NCBI RefSeq assembly: GCF_014207905.1 | Contig: NZ_JACHLB010000003.1 | Coordinates: forward strand, 248,001 to 312,000 | Reading direction: 5' to 3' | DNA length: 64,000 nucleotides | DNA from: Flavobacterium notoginsengisoli | Lineage (GTDB): Bacteria; Bacteroidota; Bacteroidia; Flavobacteriales; Flavobacteriaceae | Part shown: positions 43,380 through 52,225 of the stretch, piece after piece | How positions within the stretch are numbered: position 1 is the first letter of the stretch | How the letters are laid out: every line of letters starts with the position of its first letter | Program-made: the position numbers and the translations under genes | The notes under the pieces: generated by a model | What the model saw: the letters and a program-made list of their open reading frames with translations, nothing else | Told to the model about the DNA's origin: nothing | Database searches by the model: none

Positions 43380-43602
43380 AGACGCTGATGATACAGATTC
43401 GCTATCGCGAAAACGCGGATTAACGCGGATTTTATTTTTTGGTTTCACGCAGAATTAGAGCAGACTAACGCAGATCTTTTTTTTAAATCATCTCAAATTA
43501 AAATCTTTTAGATCTGCTTAAATCTGTCTAAATCTGCGTGAAACCAAAAAATCCGTTTTTTTCAGCGTTTTCGCGATAGCGAATCCGTTTTATCTGCGTT
43601 CC
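43380..43602. repeat. large nested foldback repeat between rhaI and rhaEW
   Basis: A perfect inverted repeat of 21 bases (43,396-43,416 and 43,565-43,585; core TCGCTATCGCGAAAACGC) encloses a second perfect pair of 13 bases (GGTTTCACGCAGA at 43,441-43,453 and its complement at 43,533-43,545). More AATCTGC phrases lie in the centre. Outer and inner phrases are related to those at 10,300-10,385. The rest of the 509-base gap (43,603-43,805) holds no gene. Confidence 0.85.
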
Positions 43603-43805
43603 ATATCTTTATGTGTTTACTATTTTTAAACTTATAGATTTTATACAATCCAAACTCCCGTTTTACTTCACTTTTTTGTTAAGTTTTCGTTGTAAAAGCG
43701 AATTGTTATATGCTAAAAAAATCTAACGTCCGAAAGAATTCGAACGCTAGACCACAAAAAACCACTTTTGCTTAAACAAACTTATATAAAAAACCTAAAC
43801 AATCT

Positions 43806-45947
43806 TTATCTATAAAAGCCCATACCTACGCCACCGTCTACGTTTAATGCGTTTCCTGTAGATTTACCTAGTAAACCTCCAACAAAAGCATAACAAGCGT
43901 TAGCAATATCATCAGGCAATATGATTTCATTTAATAACGTACGTTTTGCATAGTAAGCCGGAAGTTCTTCCACTGTGATTCCGTATGCTTTTGCACGACC
44001 TTCTGCCCATCCTCCAGACCAAATATTTGAATCTGAAATTACAGCGTCAGGATTTACTGTGTTTACACGAATTTTATCAGCTCCAAGTTCAGCAGCCATT
44101 AAACGTGTTAAGTGCGCTTGAGCCGCTTTTGCCGAACCATAACCAGGGTTATTTGGACCAGCCACAACAGCATTTTTAGAAACGATATTTACAATATCTC
44201 CTCCAAAACCTTGTTTACGCATTACTTCGATTCCTGCTTTAGAAACAATAAATTGTCCTTTCACCAAGATATCGTATAATCTATCCCACTCTTCAAGAGT
44301 ATGTTCTGCAATAGATTTTGAAATACTGATTCCAGCATTGTTCACTATAATGTCAACACCTCCAAAAGCTAAAGAAGCTTCGTCTAATGCTTTTTCTGTA
44401 CTTACTTCATCCGTAACGTTTAATAGAGTACTAGAAACCGCATCTTTTCCAAATGTTTTTGTAAACTCAGCTGTAGCACCTTGTAAACGCTCTTCGTTGA
44501 TATCGTTGATTACAACACAAGCACCTTCTTGAGCAAATTTCTTCGCGATAGCTTTACCAATTCCACCCGCAGAACCTGTTATAAGAGCTACTCTTCCAGA
44601 TAATGCTTTTGGTTTTGGCATACGCTGTAATTTTGCTTCTTCTAACAACCAATATTCGATATCAAAAGCTTCTTGGTGTGGCAATGAAGTATATTCTGAA
44701 ACTGCTTCAGCGCCTTTCATTACGTTTACTGCATTGATATAATATTCAGATGCTAAACGCGCCATTGTTTTATCCTTAGCAAAAGTGAACATACCAACTC
44801 CAGGATATAAAATTACAACTGGGTTTGGATCACGCATTGCTGGCGAATTTGATTTTTTGCATGCATTGTAATAGTCTTTGTACATTGCACGGTAAGCTTC
44901 GAATGCAGGAGTTAATTTTGCTTTTACAGCTGCAACATCAGATAAATCTTCGTTTGGATCTAATTCTAAAACTAATGGACTGATTTTAGTTCTCAAGAAG
45001 TGATCTGGACAAGATGTTCCTAATGGAGCTAATTTCGCTAAATCATTAGAATTAATGAATTCTAAAACTCTTGCATCATCTGTATAATGTCCAATCATTT
45101 GGCGCTCTGATGAACAGAAACCTCTTAAAATTGGAGCTACTTTTGCTGCTTTTAATTTACGATCTGCTTCTGGAAGACTGTCAATTTTCTTTCCTCCAAA
45201 AACTGGACGTTTTTTACCGTAGTTATCTTCTAAGTAAGTCGCACATTTCTCGATTACTTCCAGCGTATTGATATAACTTTCGAATGCAGTATCTCCCCAA
45301 GTAAACAAACCGTGAGAACCTAACATAATACCTCGTAACTGTTTACCGTTTTGAGCCGCTTCTTCTAAACAAGCTCTTAATTGAAGACCAAGATCAAATC
45401 CTGGACGTTGCCAGCCAACCCAACCGATTTCTCCGTTGAATAATTCTTCTGTAATTTTCTTTCCATCTTTTGCCGCTGCAATAGCAATTGCCGCATCTGG
45501 ATGTAAGTGATCAATATGTTTGAATGGAAGAAAACCGTGTAAAGGCGTATCAATAGAAGGCGCTTTTGAAGCTAAATCGAAAATACAGTGGTTGAATAAT
45601 TCTACCATTTCATCTTCAAATTCAATTCCTCTGTAAACATTTTCAAGATTACGAAGTCTGTCCAAATACAAAGCTGCACAACCAGATTTTGTCAATGTTC
45701 CAATATCACCTCCAGAACCTTTAATCCACATTACTTCAGAAGATTCTCCAGTTAAAGGATCTTTATCTGTAATTTTCACAGAAGTATTTCCACCACCATA
45801 GTTAGTCAATCTTAAATCAGCTCCTAACAAGTTAGAACGATAAATAAAAAGCGCTACTTCATCACCCGCTAATGCTGCGGCTTTAGCATCATCCCAAAGG
45901 TAGCTTACGTGCTTAAAATTTGTATTAATTGTGTTTGTATTCGACAT
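43806..45947 (-). CDS. rhaEW: bifunctional rhamnulose-1-phosphate aldolase / lactaldehyde dehydrogenase
   Basis: This 713-residue fusion has an N-terminal class II aldolase (about 1-420; NYGGGNTSVKI near 50, LHGFLPFKHIDHLHPDAAIA near 140, GSHGLFTWGD near 212). A C-terminal SDR follows (about 450-713; ALITGSAGGIGKAIAKKF near 457, NNAGIS near 540, YGSAKAAQAHLTR near 605, NALNVDGG near 700). Such fusions split L-rhamnulose-1-phosphate into DHAP and L-lactaldehyde and oxidise the aldehyde to L-lactate. The downstream lutABC genes, which consume L-lactate, agree with this. It starts 28 bases after the end of rhaT. Confidence 0.93.
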   Translation of the reverse strand: MSNTNTINTNFKHVSYLWDDAKAAALAGDEVALFIYRSNLLGADLRLTNYGGGNTSVKITDKDPLTGESSEVMWIKGSGGDIGTLTKSGCAALYLDRLRNLENVYRGIEFEDEMVELFNHCIFDLASKAPSIDTPLHGFLPFKHIDHLHPDAAIAIAAAKDGKKITEELFNGEIGWVGWQRPGFDLGLQLRACLEEAAQNGKQLRGIMLGSHGLFTWGDTAFESYINTLEVIEKCATYLEDNYGKKRPVFGGKKIDSLPEADRKLKAAKVAPILRGFCSSERQMIGHYTDDARVLEFINSNDLAKLAPLGTSCPDHFLRTKISPLVLELDPNEDLSDVAAVKAKLTPAFEAYRAMYKDYYNACKKSNSPAMRDPNPVVILYPGVGMFTFAKDKTMARLASEYYINAVNVMKGAEAVSEYTSLPHQEAFDIEYWLLEEAKLQRMPKPKALSGRVALITGSAGGIGKAIAKKFAQEGACVVINDINEERLQGATAEFTKTFGKDAVSSTLLNVTDEVSTEKALDEASLAFGGVDIIVNNAGISISKSIAEHTLEEWDRLYDILVKGQFIVSKAGIEVMRKQGFGGDIVNIVSKNAVVAGPNNPGYGSAKAAQAHLTRLMAAELGADKIRVNTVNPDAVISDSNIWSGGWAEGRAKAYGITVEELPAYYAKRTLLNEIILPDDIANACYAFVGGLLGKSTGNALNVDGGVGMGFYR

Positions 45948-45974
45948 ATACTTTTATATTAATTCTTGTATTAT

Positions 45975-47024
45975 TTATAATGAGTTACCAATTCCTACCA
46001 AAACAATCGAAAGCATAATTAGCCCGATTCCCAAAATGAAAGTTCTAAATGTCTTTTTAGAAACTCCCGTCCATTCTTTCAAATAAAAACCCCAAAAATT
46101 CGCCGTTAAAATAATCGTCGCCATGTGCAAAATCCATGAGCTTGCTCCATTTCCTAATTTGCTTTCACCCATTCCGTAGAAGAAAAATTGTAAAAACCAC
46201 ATTGTACCAGCAAGAGCAGAAAATAAAACGTTCTTTGTTATTGGAGTTGCTTTATTGGTATAATCACCAATAGTTTTATTCTTAAAATTTAAATAAAGAC
46301 ACCAGATAAAATTGGTTGTTAAACCACCCCAAAGCAAAACGATATAAGTAACATTGTTTTGAAACAATGGATTGCAACCGTTAATTACCGCATGCTCAGC
46401 CATTGGTTTTCCAGCCTCAATTCCATAATTAAAGAATGAACTTAAAATACCCGAAATAACAGCAACTGTTAAACCTTTTACTAAACTGAAATCTTTGTCT
46501 TTATCTTCATGACCTGTAGCAAAATCTTTTTCTTTTAGCATTCCCGCTTTTCCAGAAATCGCAATTCCTAAAAGGCATACTGCAACTCCTAATAAAACCA
46601 ATTGTCCGCCAGAACTAGCTAGCATATCACTAAAAGAAATTTTACCTTCTGTTGGATATAAATCGTAATAAATGGATGGAACCAATGCACCAAAAGCAGA
46701 ACAAAATCCGAGTGTAATTGAATTCCCTAAAGACATTCCTAAATAACGAACGCCTAAACCATAAGTTAAACCTCCTACTCCCCATACTAATCCCATTGAA
46801 AAAGTAAATGCTTTTATTGATGGAGAAGCTGTCGCAATAATTTCACCAAAATGAGGAATCGTTAAATAAGCGGCAACCGGCGGCACAATCAGCCAAGAGA
46901 AAAATCCTCCTACTAGCCAATAGCTTTCCCAAGCCCAGTCTTTTACTTTCTTAAAAGGCATATAAAAACTGCCTGAAGAAAATCCTCCGATAGAATGAAA
47001 AATGATTCCTAATAATGATTCCAT
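45975..47024 (-). CDS. rhaT: L-rhamnose/proton symporter
   Basis: The product (349 residues) is a ten-helix inner-membrane transporter of the RhaT family. Signatures are GIIFHSIGGFSSGSFYMPFKKVKDWAWES, readable as SIGGFSSGSFYMPFKKVK near 12-30 and WESYWLVGGFFSW near 33-46, then GLGVRYLGMSLGNSITLGF near 88 and GILSSFFNYGIEAG near 195. It is the first gene of the rhamnose operon, with a divergent GntR-type regulator 386 bases upstream. I did not find a consensus promoter in this gap, which suggests regulation by an activator or a less typical promoter. Confidence 0.95.
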   Translation of the reverse strand: MESLLGIIFHSIGGFSSGSFYMPFKKVKDWAWESYWLVGGFFSWLIVPPVAAYLTIPHFGEIIATASPSIKAFTFSMGLVWGVGGLTYGLGVRYLGMSLGNSITLGFCSAFGALVPSIYYDLYPTEGKISFSDMLASSGGQLVLLGVAVCLLGIAISGKAGMLKEKDFATGHEDKDKDFSLVKGLTVAVISGILSSFFNYGIEAGKPMAEHAVINGCNPLFQNNVTYIVLLWGGLTTNFIWCLYLNFKNKTIGDYTNKATPITKNVLFSALAGTMWFLQFFFYGMGESKLGNGASSWILHMATIILTANFWGFYLKEWTGVSKKTFRTFILGIGLIMLSIVLVGIGNSL

Positions 47025-47327
47025 ATTATGTTTTTGGTTTAAGGTTTGGTTTGATAGTAATTTGGTTTTGTAAAATAAGAGAATGTAAAAAAGAAAACTG
47101 TCCTGTACTATCCTTTACGGATTTCGTATTTTTTGTTAAAACTAAAGATTATTACAAATAAGGCTCTGTAATTATTGGGTAAATAAATTTAAAATGGCTA
47201 CTTTAGCAATCGATTTCGCAATTATTAATTATGCATTCTGGTTAAAATTTAGAAATTATAAAAAAAAGACTACAAGCCTTATCAAATTCTCTTTTATCAG
47301 ATTAAAAAAACAAAGCCTTTAAATTAT

Positions 47328-47353
47328 TTTGACAGAATAGTTTTTTTGTCAAA
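47328..47353. promoter_or_regulatory. candidate operator near the GntR-type gene
   Basis: TTTGACA at 47,328-47,334 and its complement TGTCAAA at 47,347-47,353 are separated by 12 bases. The pair lies 15 bases before the first possible start of the regulator gene and could mediate autoregulation. The rest of the 47,025-47,409 gap shows no gene; it is AT-rich with a CTGTCCTGTACTATCC stretch near 47,097. Confidence 0.3.
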
Positions 47354-47409
47354 TAGTAGAATTAAAAATGAGTTTCGTTGAAATACGAGACAAATTTCCC
47401 AAAAAGAAC

Positions 47410-48450
47410 ATGATTAAACTTATCAAAATAGACGAAGATTCAAGGGTTCCAAAATACAAACAGATTGTTGACTCTATCCTTCAGAACATCGCTAACGGAA
47501 ATTTGAAAATCAATCAAAAAATTCCTTCTATAAATAGTTTTAGTGAAGAATTTTATATGTCTCGTGACACAGTCGAAAAGGCTTATAATATTCTAAAGGA
47601 AAGAAAAATTATTTCTTCTATAAGAGGAAAAGGCTATTATATTACTAGAACAAAACTCGAATCTAAAGTCAATATTCTATTCTTAACAAATAAGTTGAGT
47701 TCTTATAAAATGAAAACTTATAGTTCATTTATAGATACTTTAGGAGCTAATGCACATGTTGATCTTCAAATCTATCACTGCGACGAAACATTATTCCTGA
47801 ATATTTTAGATAAGTTCGAAGGCGCTTATGATTATTATGTTATTACAACGCATTTTAAAACAGATGAATTAAAGCATTTAAGTTTTACTGATGCTGTTGT
47901 AAATGCAATAAAAAATATTCTACAAGAAAAATTAGTTGTTTTAGACAACATAAAACTAGGAACTGGCGATGAAGTCATTAAAATTTATCAGGATTTTGAA
48001 AATGATATTTACAATGCTTTAAAAGAAGGTCTTTCTAAAATAACAAAATACAAACGGTTAATCTTAGTTTATCCAGATAAAGCCGTTTATCCTTATCCTA
48101 GAAGAATTTTGCACGGATTTAGAAAGTTCTGTGTAGAACATGAAATCAATTTTGAAATTCTAAGCGAAGTCTATGATGATATGATTCTAAAAAGAGGAGA
48201 TTTATTTATTACAATCGAAGAATCTGATTTAGTTAATTTGGTCAAACAGATTCGTGATGAAGAATTTGTTTTAGGAAAAGAAATAGGTGTCATTTCATAT
48301 AATGATACACCTCTTAAAGAATTACTAGGAATTACAGTAATGTCTACCGATTTTAATATTATGGGAGAAACTGCTGCCCGAATGATTTTGAATAAAGAAA
48401 AAGGTCAAGTAAAAGTTCCTTTTAATTTTATTGATAGAAATTCGATTTAA
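47410..48450 (+). CDS. GntR-family regulator with periplasmic-binding-like sensor, probable rhamnose regulator
   Basis: The product (346 residues from the chosen start) has a GntR winged helix (VPKYKQIVDSILQNI, SINSFSEEFYMSRDTVEKAYN, RGKGYYI; about 12-80) joined to a sugar-binding domain of the LacI/periplasmic-binding type (NILFLTN near 88, YDYYVITTHF near 145, GVISYNDTPLKELLGITVMS, readable as VISYNDTPLKEL near 300). It diverges from the rhamnose operon and probably controls it, with L-rhamnose or rhamnulose as ligand; that is inference from position. An in-frame ATG at 47,368 would add 14 residues before MIKLIKIDED. Confidence 0.85.
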   Translation: MIKLIKIDEDSRVPKYKQIVDSILQNIANGNLKINQKIPSINSFSEEFYMSRDTVEKAYNILKERKIISSIRGKGYYITRTKLESKVNILFLTNKLSSYKMKTYSSFIDTLGANAHVDLQIYHCDETLFLNILDKFEGAYDYYVITTHFKTDELKHLSFTDAVVNAIKNILQEKLVVLDNIKLGTGDEVIKIYQDFENDIYNALKEGLSKITKYKRLILVYPDKAVYPYPRRILHGFRKFCVEHEINFEILSEVYDDMILKRGDLFITIEESDLVNLVKQIRDEEFVLGKEIGVISYNDTPLKELLGITVMSTDFNIMGETAARMILNKEKGQVKVPFNFIDRNSI

Positions 48451-48530
48451 GATACTAAGTTTCTAAGAAGCTAAGATTTTAAGGTTTCTTCTCTTTGGCT
48501 AAAACTTAATAATCAAATTTCATTTATAAA

Positions 48531-48558
48531 AAAACCTCGTCAACAGACGAGGTTTTTA
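48531..48558. terminator. bidirectional intrinsic terminator
   Basis: AACCTCGTC-AACA-GACGAGGTT is a perfect 9-base stem with A residues before and T residues after. It lies between the convergent GntR-type and histone-H1-like genes. Confidence 0.85.
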
Positions 48559-48564
48559 TTGGTA

Positions 48565-48741
48565 TTATTTTTTTGATTCTTCGATAGAAACTTTTCTGAA
48601 CTCTTTTAAAAGTTTTTCGATTTCTAAAGTAGCTTTACGTGCTCTTGGACCTGCAGCTTTAATTCCTTTTTCAGTTAAAGATTCAGCTTCTGCTTTAAAT
48701 GTTTCAATTTCGGCGTTGATTTTTACTAATAAATCTTTCAT
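48565..48741 (-). CDS. histone-H1-like small basic protein
   Basis: This 58-residue ORF starts MKDLLVKINAEIETFKAEAE and ends LLKEFRKVSIEESKK. It is Lys-rich, helical, with the GPRARKATLEIEKLLKEF core that marks the Bacteroidota histone-H1-like (Hc1-type) family of nucleoid-associated proteins. It is monocistronic with a full consensus promoter and a shared terminator, which supports expression. DNA binding is a family inference. It ends at TAA 48,565-48,567. Confidence 0.85.
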   Translation of the reverse strand: MKDLLVKINAEIETFKAEAESLTEKGIKAAGPRARKATLEIEKLLKEFRKVSIEESKK

Positions 48742-48766
48742 GCTTATATATTGTTAAATTAAGGTA

Positions 48767-48796
48767 CAAAAATAGAAGTTTGTGTGATAGTTACAA
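48767..48796 (-). promoter_or_regulatory. Bacteroidota consensus promoter of the histone-H1-like gene
   Basis: Read on the minus strand, TTG (48,794-48,796) is followed after 19 bases by TATTTTTG (48,767-48,774). This is an exact TTG-N19-TAnnTTTG match about 25 bases upstream of the ATG. Confidence 0.75.
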
Positions 48797-49050
48797 CATA
48801 TTTGCTGTTAAATTTAATGCAGTTTTTCATTCATTTTCTTTACAATAAATTGACTCACAAATTTCTCAAAAGACCAGCAAATACAACACATTAATAATCA
48901 AATACTTATTTTAAAAATATTTTTAAAGTAGTCTTTATAGAGTACTACAGAAAGTATCTGCAATAGCACAGGAAAACTACTAAATTGTGTCTAAAAGACC
49001 TCAGATTTGTTAATTTTTCTTCGTCAAATTGACTTTATAAAGAAAAAAAA
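48797..49050. other. intergenic region without recognised feature
   Basis: This AT-rich stretch separates the histone-H1-like gene from the end of the pectin locus. I see no reading frame of family resemblance, no long inverted repeat and no clear terminator for the GH28 gene ending at 49,051. Confidence 0.5.
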
Positions 49051-50373
49051 CTAATCAACTAGCGTATTATTAATAAAGACATTCTTTAAAACAAACCCAC
49101 TTATAAGGCTTTTGTCAATTTTAGTTTTGACCGATTTAATTTCCAAATTTTCAAATCTAAAATTTGTCAAACGAACATTTAAGTCTTTTTCTACTCCAAA
49201 AAAATTATTGCAATTAAGCTTAATTTTTCTCAGAATAATATTATCTCCATATGATATAGGAATCTCTTTTCTACCTTTTAAATCATAGAATTGTGTCCAT
49301 GCAAAAATAGCCAAACCGGTATTGGTGTCACCTTCAATATTTTCAACTAAAATATATTCGTAGCGCTGTGGTGTATCTGGTCGCATTTTTAACCAAAGTA
49401 AACGTGAAGCGCCTTCAATTTTGCTATTTCTAAATATAATGTTTCGATTATGAATAGCTTCACTTCCGTTTGTTAAAGCAGAATGACAAAAACCAAATAG
49501 GCAGTCTTCAATAATTATATTCTTATTAGATCCGTTATTTTTATCTTGATCAGCATAGGGGCCTTTACCACCTTTTAATGCCACAGCATCATCATTAACA
49601 GACATATAACAGTCTTTTATTAAAACATTTTCGCACACATCTAAATCGACTGCATCTGTACTTGGAGCTTTAACTCCTGTATGCGGAGAAAAGATATGAA
49701 GCCCGAGTAATTTTATATTATTGCATTTATAAAAATGATTCGTCCAAAAACCAGAATTAATCATTTTAACATCTTGAAATTGCACATCATTAGAATTCCA
49801 AACAAAAACTAATCTTGGTCTTGAAACTTCAAGATTTGTACAATCTGGATTTTCACTTCTTCTTTTCCAAAAAGCTTCCCAGAATTTTTTGCCATTTCCA
49901 TCTATTGTTCCCTCTCCAGATATTGAAAAATGATCAACTTTGTAAGCATTAATTAAAGCAGGAAAATAATCTAGATTCTGTCCTTCCATTCTCGAAGGCA
50001 TTATTGGATAATCTTTTATATCATCTGACCCTTTTAAAACAGCCTCTTTAACCAAATGCAAAGCTGTCTTAAATTTAAAAAACAAAGCGCCACTCAAAAA
50101 AACGCCTTTTGGAATTACGATTACGCCTCCTCCATTTTGAGAAGCTAAATCAATTACGGCTTGTATCTTTTGAGTCTGAATTATGGTACTATCATTCTGA
50201 ACACCAAATTCAGTTATCACGTACTGTTTTCCTAAATTTTTCAATTGAAGTTTCTCGTACGTTTTAAACCAGCTATCAATCGGCATACCATCTGGAAAAG
50301 ATTCTGCTATCTGTTGCGAAAAGCAAAAGTTCAATCCTCCTATATAAATAACAATTAAAAGAATACTTTTCAT
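49051..50373 (-). CDS. GH28 family glycosidase (divergent polygalacturonase-like)
   Basis: The product (440 residues) has a signal peptide (cut near CFSQ) and the right-handed beta-helix of GH28. The catalytic Asp motifs are SSTDAVDLD-like (APSTDAVDLD near 233) and NDDAVALKGG near 257. The usual GHG is changed to CHSALTNGSE near 287, and the usual RIK region reads LLWLKMRPD near 315. GEGTIDGNGKKFW near 154 and VIPKGVFLSGALFF near 85 are also typical. The changes suggest a substrate other than plain homogalacturonan, perhaps a rhamnogalacturonan branch. It is the last gene of the minus-strand pectin locus, 25 bases after DUF4861. Confidence 0.88.
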   Translation of the reverse strand: MKSILLIVIYIGGLNFCFSQQIAESFPDGMPIDSWFKTYEKLQLKNLGKQYVITEFGVQNDSTIIQTQKIQAVIDLASQNGGGVIVIPKGVFLSGALFFKFKTALHLVKEAVLKGSDDIKDYPIMPSRMEGQNLDYFPALINAYKVDHFSISGEGTIDGNGKKFWEAFWKRRSENPDCTNLEVSRPRLVFVWNSNDVQFQDVKMINSGFWTNHFYKCNNIKLLGLHIFSPHTGVKAPSTDAVDLDVCENVLIKDCYMSVNDDAVALKGGKGPYADQDKNNGSNKNIIIEDCLFGFCHSALTNGSEAIHNRNIIFRNSKIEGASRLLWLKMRPDTPQRYEYILVENIEGDTNTGLAIFAWTQFYDLKGRKEIPISYGDNIILRKIKLNCNNFFGVEKDLNVRLTNFRFENLEIKSVKTKIDKSLISGFVLKNVFINNTLVD

Positions 50374-50398
50374 TTCTTCAGCAATTAACTTACCTACA

Positions 50399-51685
50399 TT
50401 ATTTTATTTTTATCTGTATTTTAACAGAAAGCTGTTTTGCCAAATTAGTTACATAATTGGTAAAAAATACAGAATCAGCAAAATCTTTATCTGCACTCAA
50501 CTCCCAAGCTGCAACTGCATAATAACTTATTTCTTTATTATTTTCAATCTTTAATTTTGCTAGATAAGAATCTGTAAGCTGTCCCGTTTTTGGAGCTTCA
50601 ATGTAACCCTGATAAATAGCTTTCGGAACTAAAATGGCAGTTCCTAAGATCCATTGTCTTTCATAAGTCAAATAATCATGCTGAATTAAACATATCCAAT
50701 CTCCAGCTTCTACTACCTGCAGCGGATTTTTATTATTTAAGTTTGAAATTGCTGCCAGAAATGTTTCTTTTCCATTTATACCTTCAATCGAAACTGTATT
50801 TTTATAGGCATACATTCCGGGCCAAATAGAAGTTGTTTCCTGAACTTGATATAATCTATTAGATGCTTTCCAATTCTGATAATGATAACTCAAAACGGAA
50901 TTGACAGGCCCTTCGGTCACGATTTTAAATGTTGTTTTTTCAACATTATTTATAGTATCGTTACCTAATATGCCCAGTCTGTTAATTTTGCTATCGACCC
51001 ACAAAGCGTAACCTCCTAAACCAACTGAACTTCCAACTGGAAAAATATCCCTGCCCCAGTCGTGCATCACATGATAGTTATCTTCTACAGCACCTTTTTC
51101 ATTTATTCCAACATTTTCAGGTGTAATTCCGGGTATTTTTTTACCAAAAACATCTTTAGAATTTCTTCCATCCAAATAATGTCTAAAACCAACTTTATCA
51201 TTTTCCCAAGTTGGTCCATCAGTTTGGTATTTTTGATAGCCTAATTTTTTCAGAACTTGATTTGCAAGCAAAATTTCTTTTATATCAGAATGCACAGGCA
51301 AATTTTCAGCTTCTCTCTTTCCAAATCGCACGCTTGTCTTAATGGTAAATTTCGGATCAACTTCTGACCATTTTAATGCAATTTTTTTTTCTTCATTTGG
51401 CAAAAAGTCCGTTGTAAAGAATAACTCATCCCAGAATCCATCTCCATCAAGGTCGTTGGTTTGCGCTGGAATAGTATCATTTTTAAATATTAAAATTGGA
51501 AAAAGATCTTTTGTTGTTCCTAATTTTTCTCTTTTAATTGAAATTGCTTTTTGAGATAATGCTAACGAACTACTGTTTCTCAACACAATAGTATTTTCAG
51601 TGTTTTTCTGAGAAAATACTTTGCAACTACTTAGAGTCTCAACAATAAAAATCATCGAGAGATAAAATATGACTCTTTTTTTCAT
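50399..51685 (-). CDS. DUF4861 family lipoprotein
   Basis: The product (428 residues) has a lipobox (LSSC, Cys20) and matches DUF4861: NDLDGDGFWDELFF near 78, GPTWENDKVGFRHYLDGRN near 155, YHVMHDWGRDIFPVG near 205, and SVGLGGYALWVD near 222. It is the divergent paralogue of the protein at 4,388-5,557, which is secreted without a lipid anchor. The gene is packed 25 bases upstream of a GH28 gene inside a pectin locus. The family's activity is not settled; here a role on pectin-derived oligosaccharides is inferred from neighbours. Confidence 0.85.
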   Translation of the reverse strand: MKKRVIFYLSMIFIVETLSSCKVFSQKNTENTIVLRNSSSLALSQKAISIKREKLGTTKDLFPILIFKNDTIPAQTNDLDGDGFWDELFFTTDFLPNEEKKIALKWSEVDPKFTIKTSVRFGKREAENLPVHSDIKEILLANQVLKKLGYQKYQTDGPTWENDKVGFRHYLDGRNSKDVFGKKIPGITPENVGINEKGAVEDNYHVMHDWGRDIFPVGSSVGLGGYALWVDSKINRLGILGNDTINNVEKTTFKIVTEGPVNSVLSYHYQNWKASNRLYQVQETTSIWPGMYAYKNTVSIEGINGKETFLAAISNLNNKNPLQVVEAGDWICLIQHDYLTYERQWILGTAILVPKAIYQGYIEAPKTGQLTDSYLAKLKIENNKEISYYAVAAWELSADKDFADSVFFTNYVTNLAKQLSVKIQIKIK

Positions 51686-51754
51686 TATTTAGGATTTATT
51701 TTTTTTACAGCAATTTAAGATTTATAACTGTTAATACAACACTTAAAAAATAAA

Positions 51755-51784
51755 AAAGCAGGACAATAGAAATTACTGTCCTGC
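51755..51784 (-). terminator. intrinsic terminator after the 129-residue ORF
   Basis: GCAGGACA / TGTCCTGC (51,758-51,784) is a perfect 8-base stem. On the minus strand the stem is followed by a run of T, placing it just after the small gene ending at 51,814. Confidence 0.8.
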
Positions 51785-51813
51785 GATTAAAAAAAATTAA
51801 TAACCAAATTATG

Positions 51814-52203
51814 TTACATTAGAAAATATATAGCTTTATAATATTCATTACTCTTTGTTTGCAAAATATTAGATTGTAAAGTTGATTTATTCTGGCTTTT
51901 GGAATCTAATCTCTTTTTCAAAAAAAGTTTGACTTCCTTAAAAATTTCACGGCTGGTTTTTGATTCATCAAACAAAATCAAATTATTAATTGCCTCTAGA
52001 AAAGATAGGCTGCTATAAAATTGCTTATCAAATAAACAAACCAAACTATTTGATCTTGGGCCTTCTTTTAAAAGACTTAGCAACTCTTCTTTACTATGTA
52101 TTACATAAATAATGCGATCAAAATAATTTGCCGTTTTTTTGTTTTGATCAATAAAAGAATTCTCCGAAAACTCAAATTCATCTTTTAGCTTTCTCTTGAA
52201 CAT
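51814..52203 (-). CDS. hypothetical protein downstream of the adhesin-like gene
   Basis: The product (129 residues from the chosen start MFKRKLKDEFEF) has no signal peptide and is rich in Lys, Leu and Ser. It shows segments FDRIIYVIHSKEELLSLLKEG and SREIFKEVKLFLKKRL, which suggest an alpha/beta cytosolic fold. I recognise no family. The ATG at 52,203 lies 22 bases after the adhesin-like stop; an upstream ATG at 52,257 would overlap that gene by 32 bases in another frame and is less likely. The terminator follows closely. It could be a regulator or immunity-like partner, but nothing shows this. Confidence 0.5.
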   Translation of the reverse strand: MFKRKLKDEFEFSENSFIDQNKKTANYFDRIIYVIHSKEELLSLLKEGPRSNSLVCLFDKQFYSSLSFLEAINNLILFDESKTSREIFKEVKLFLKKRLDSKSQNKSTLQSNILQTKSNEYYKAIYFLM

Positions 52204-52225
52204 TCTCAAGAAAATCCTTTTATTA

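Noticed and set aside
43297..43805. Small gene in the gap between rhaI and rhaEW
   Set aside because: Short reading frames exist, but all overlap the inverted repeat and none shows family resemblance or a start with supporting context.
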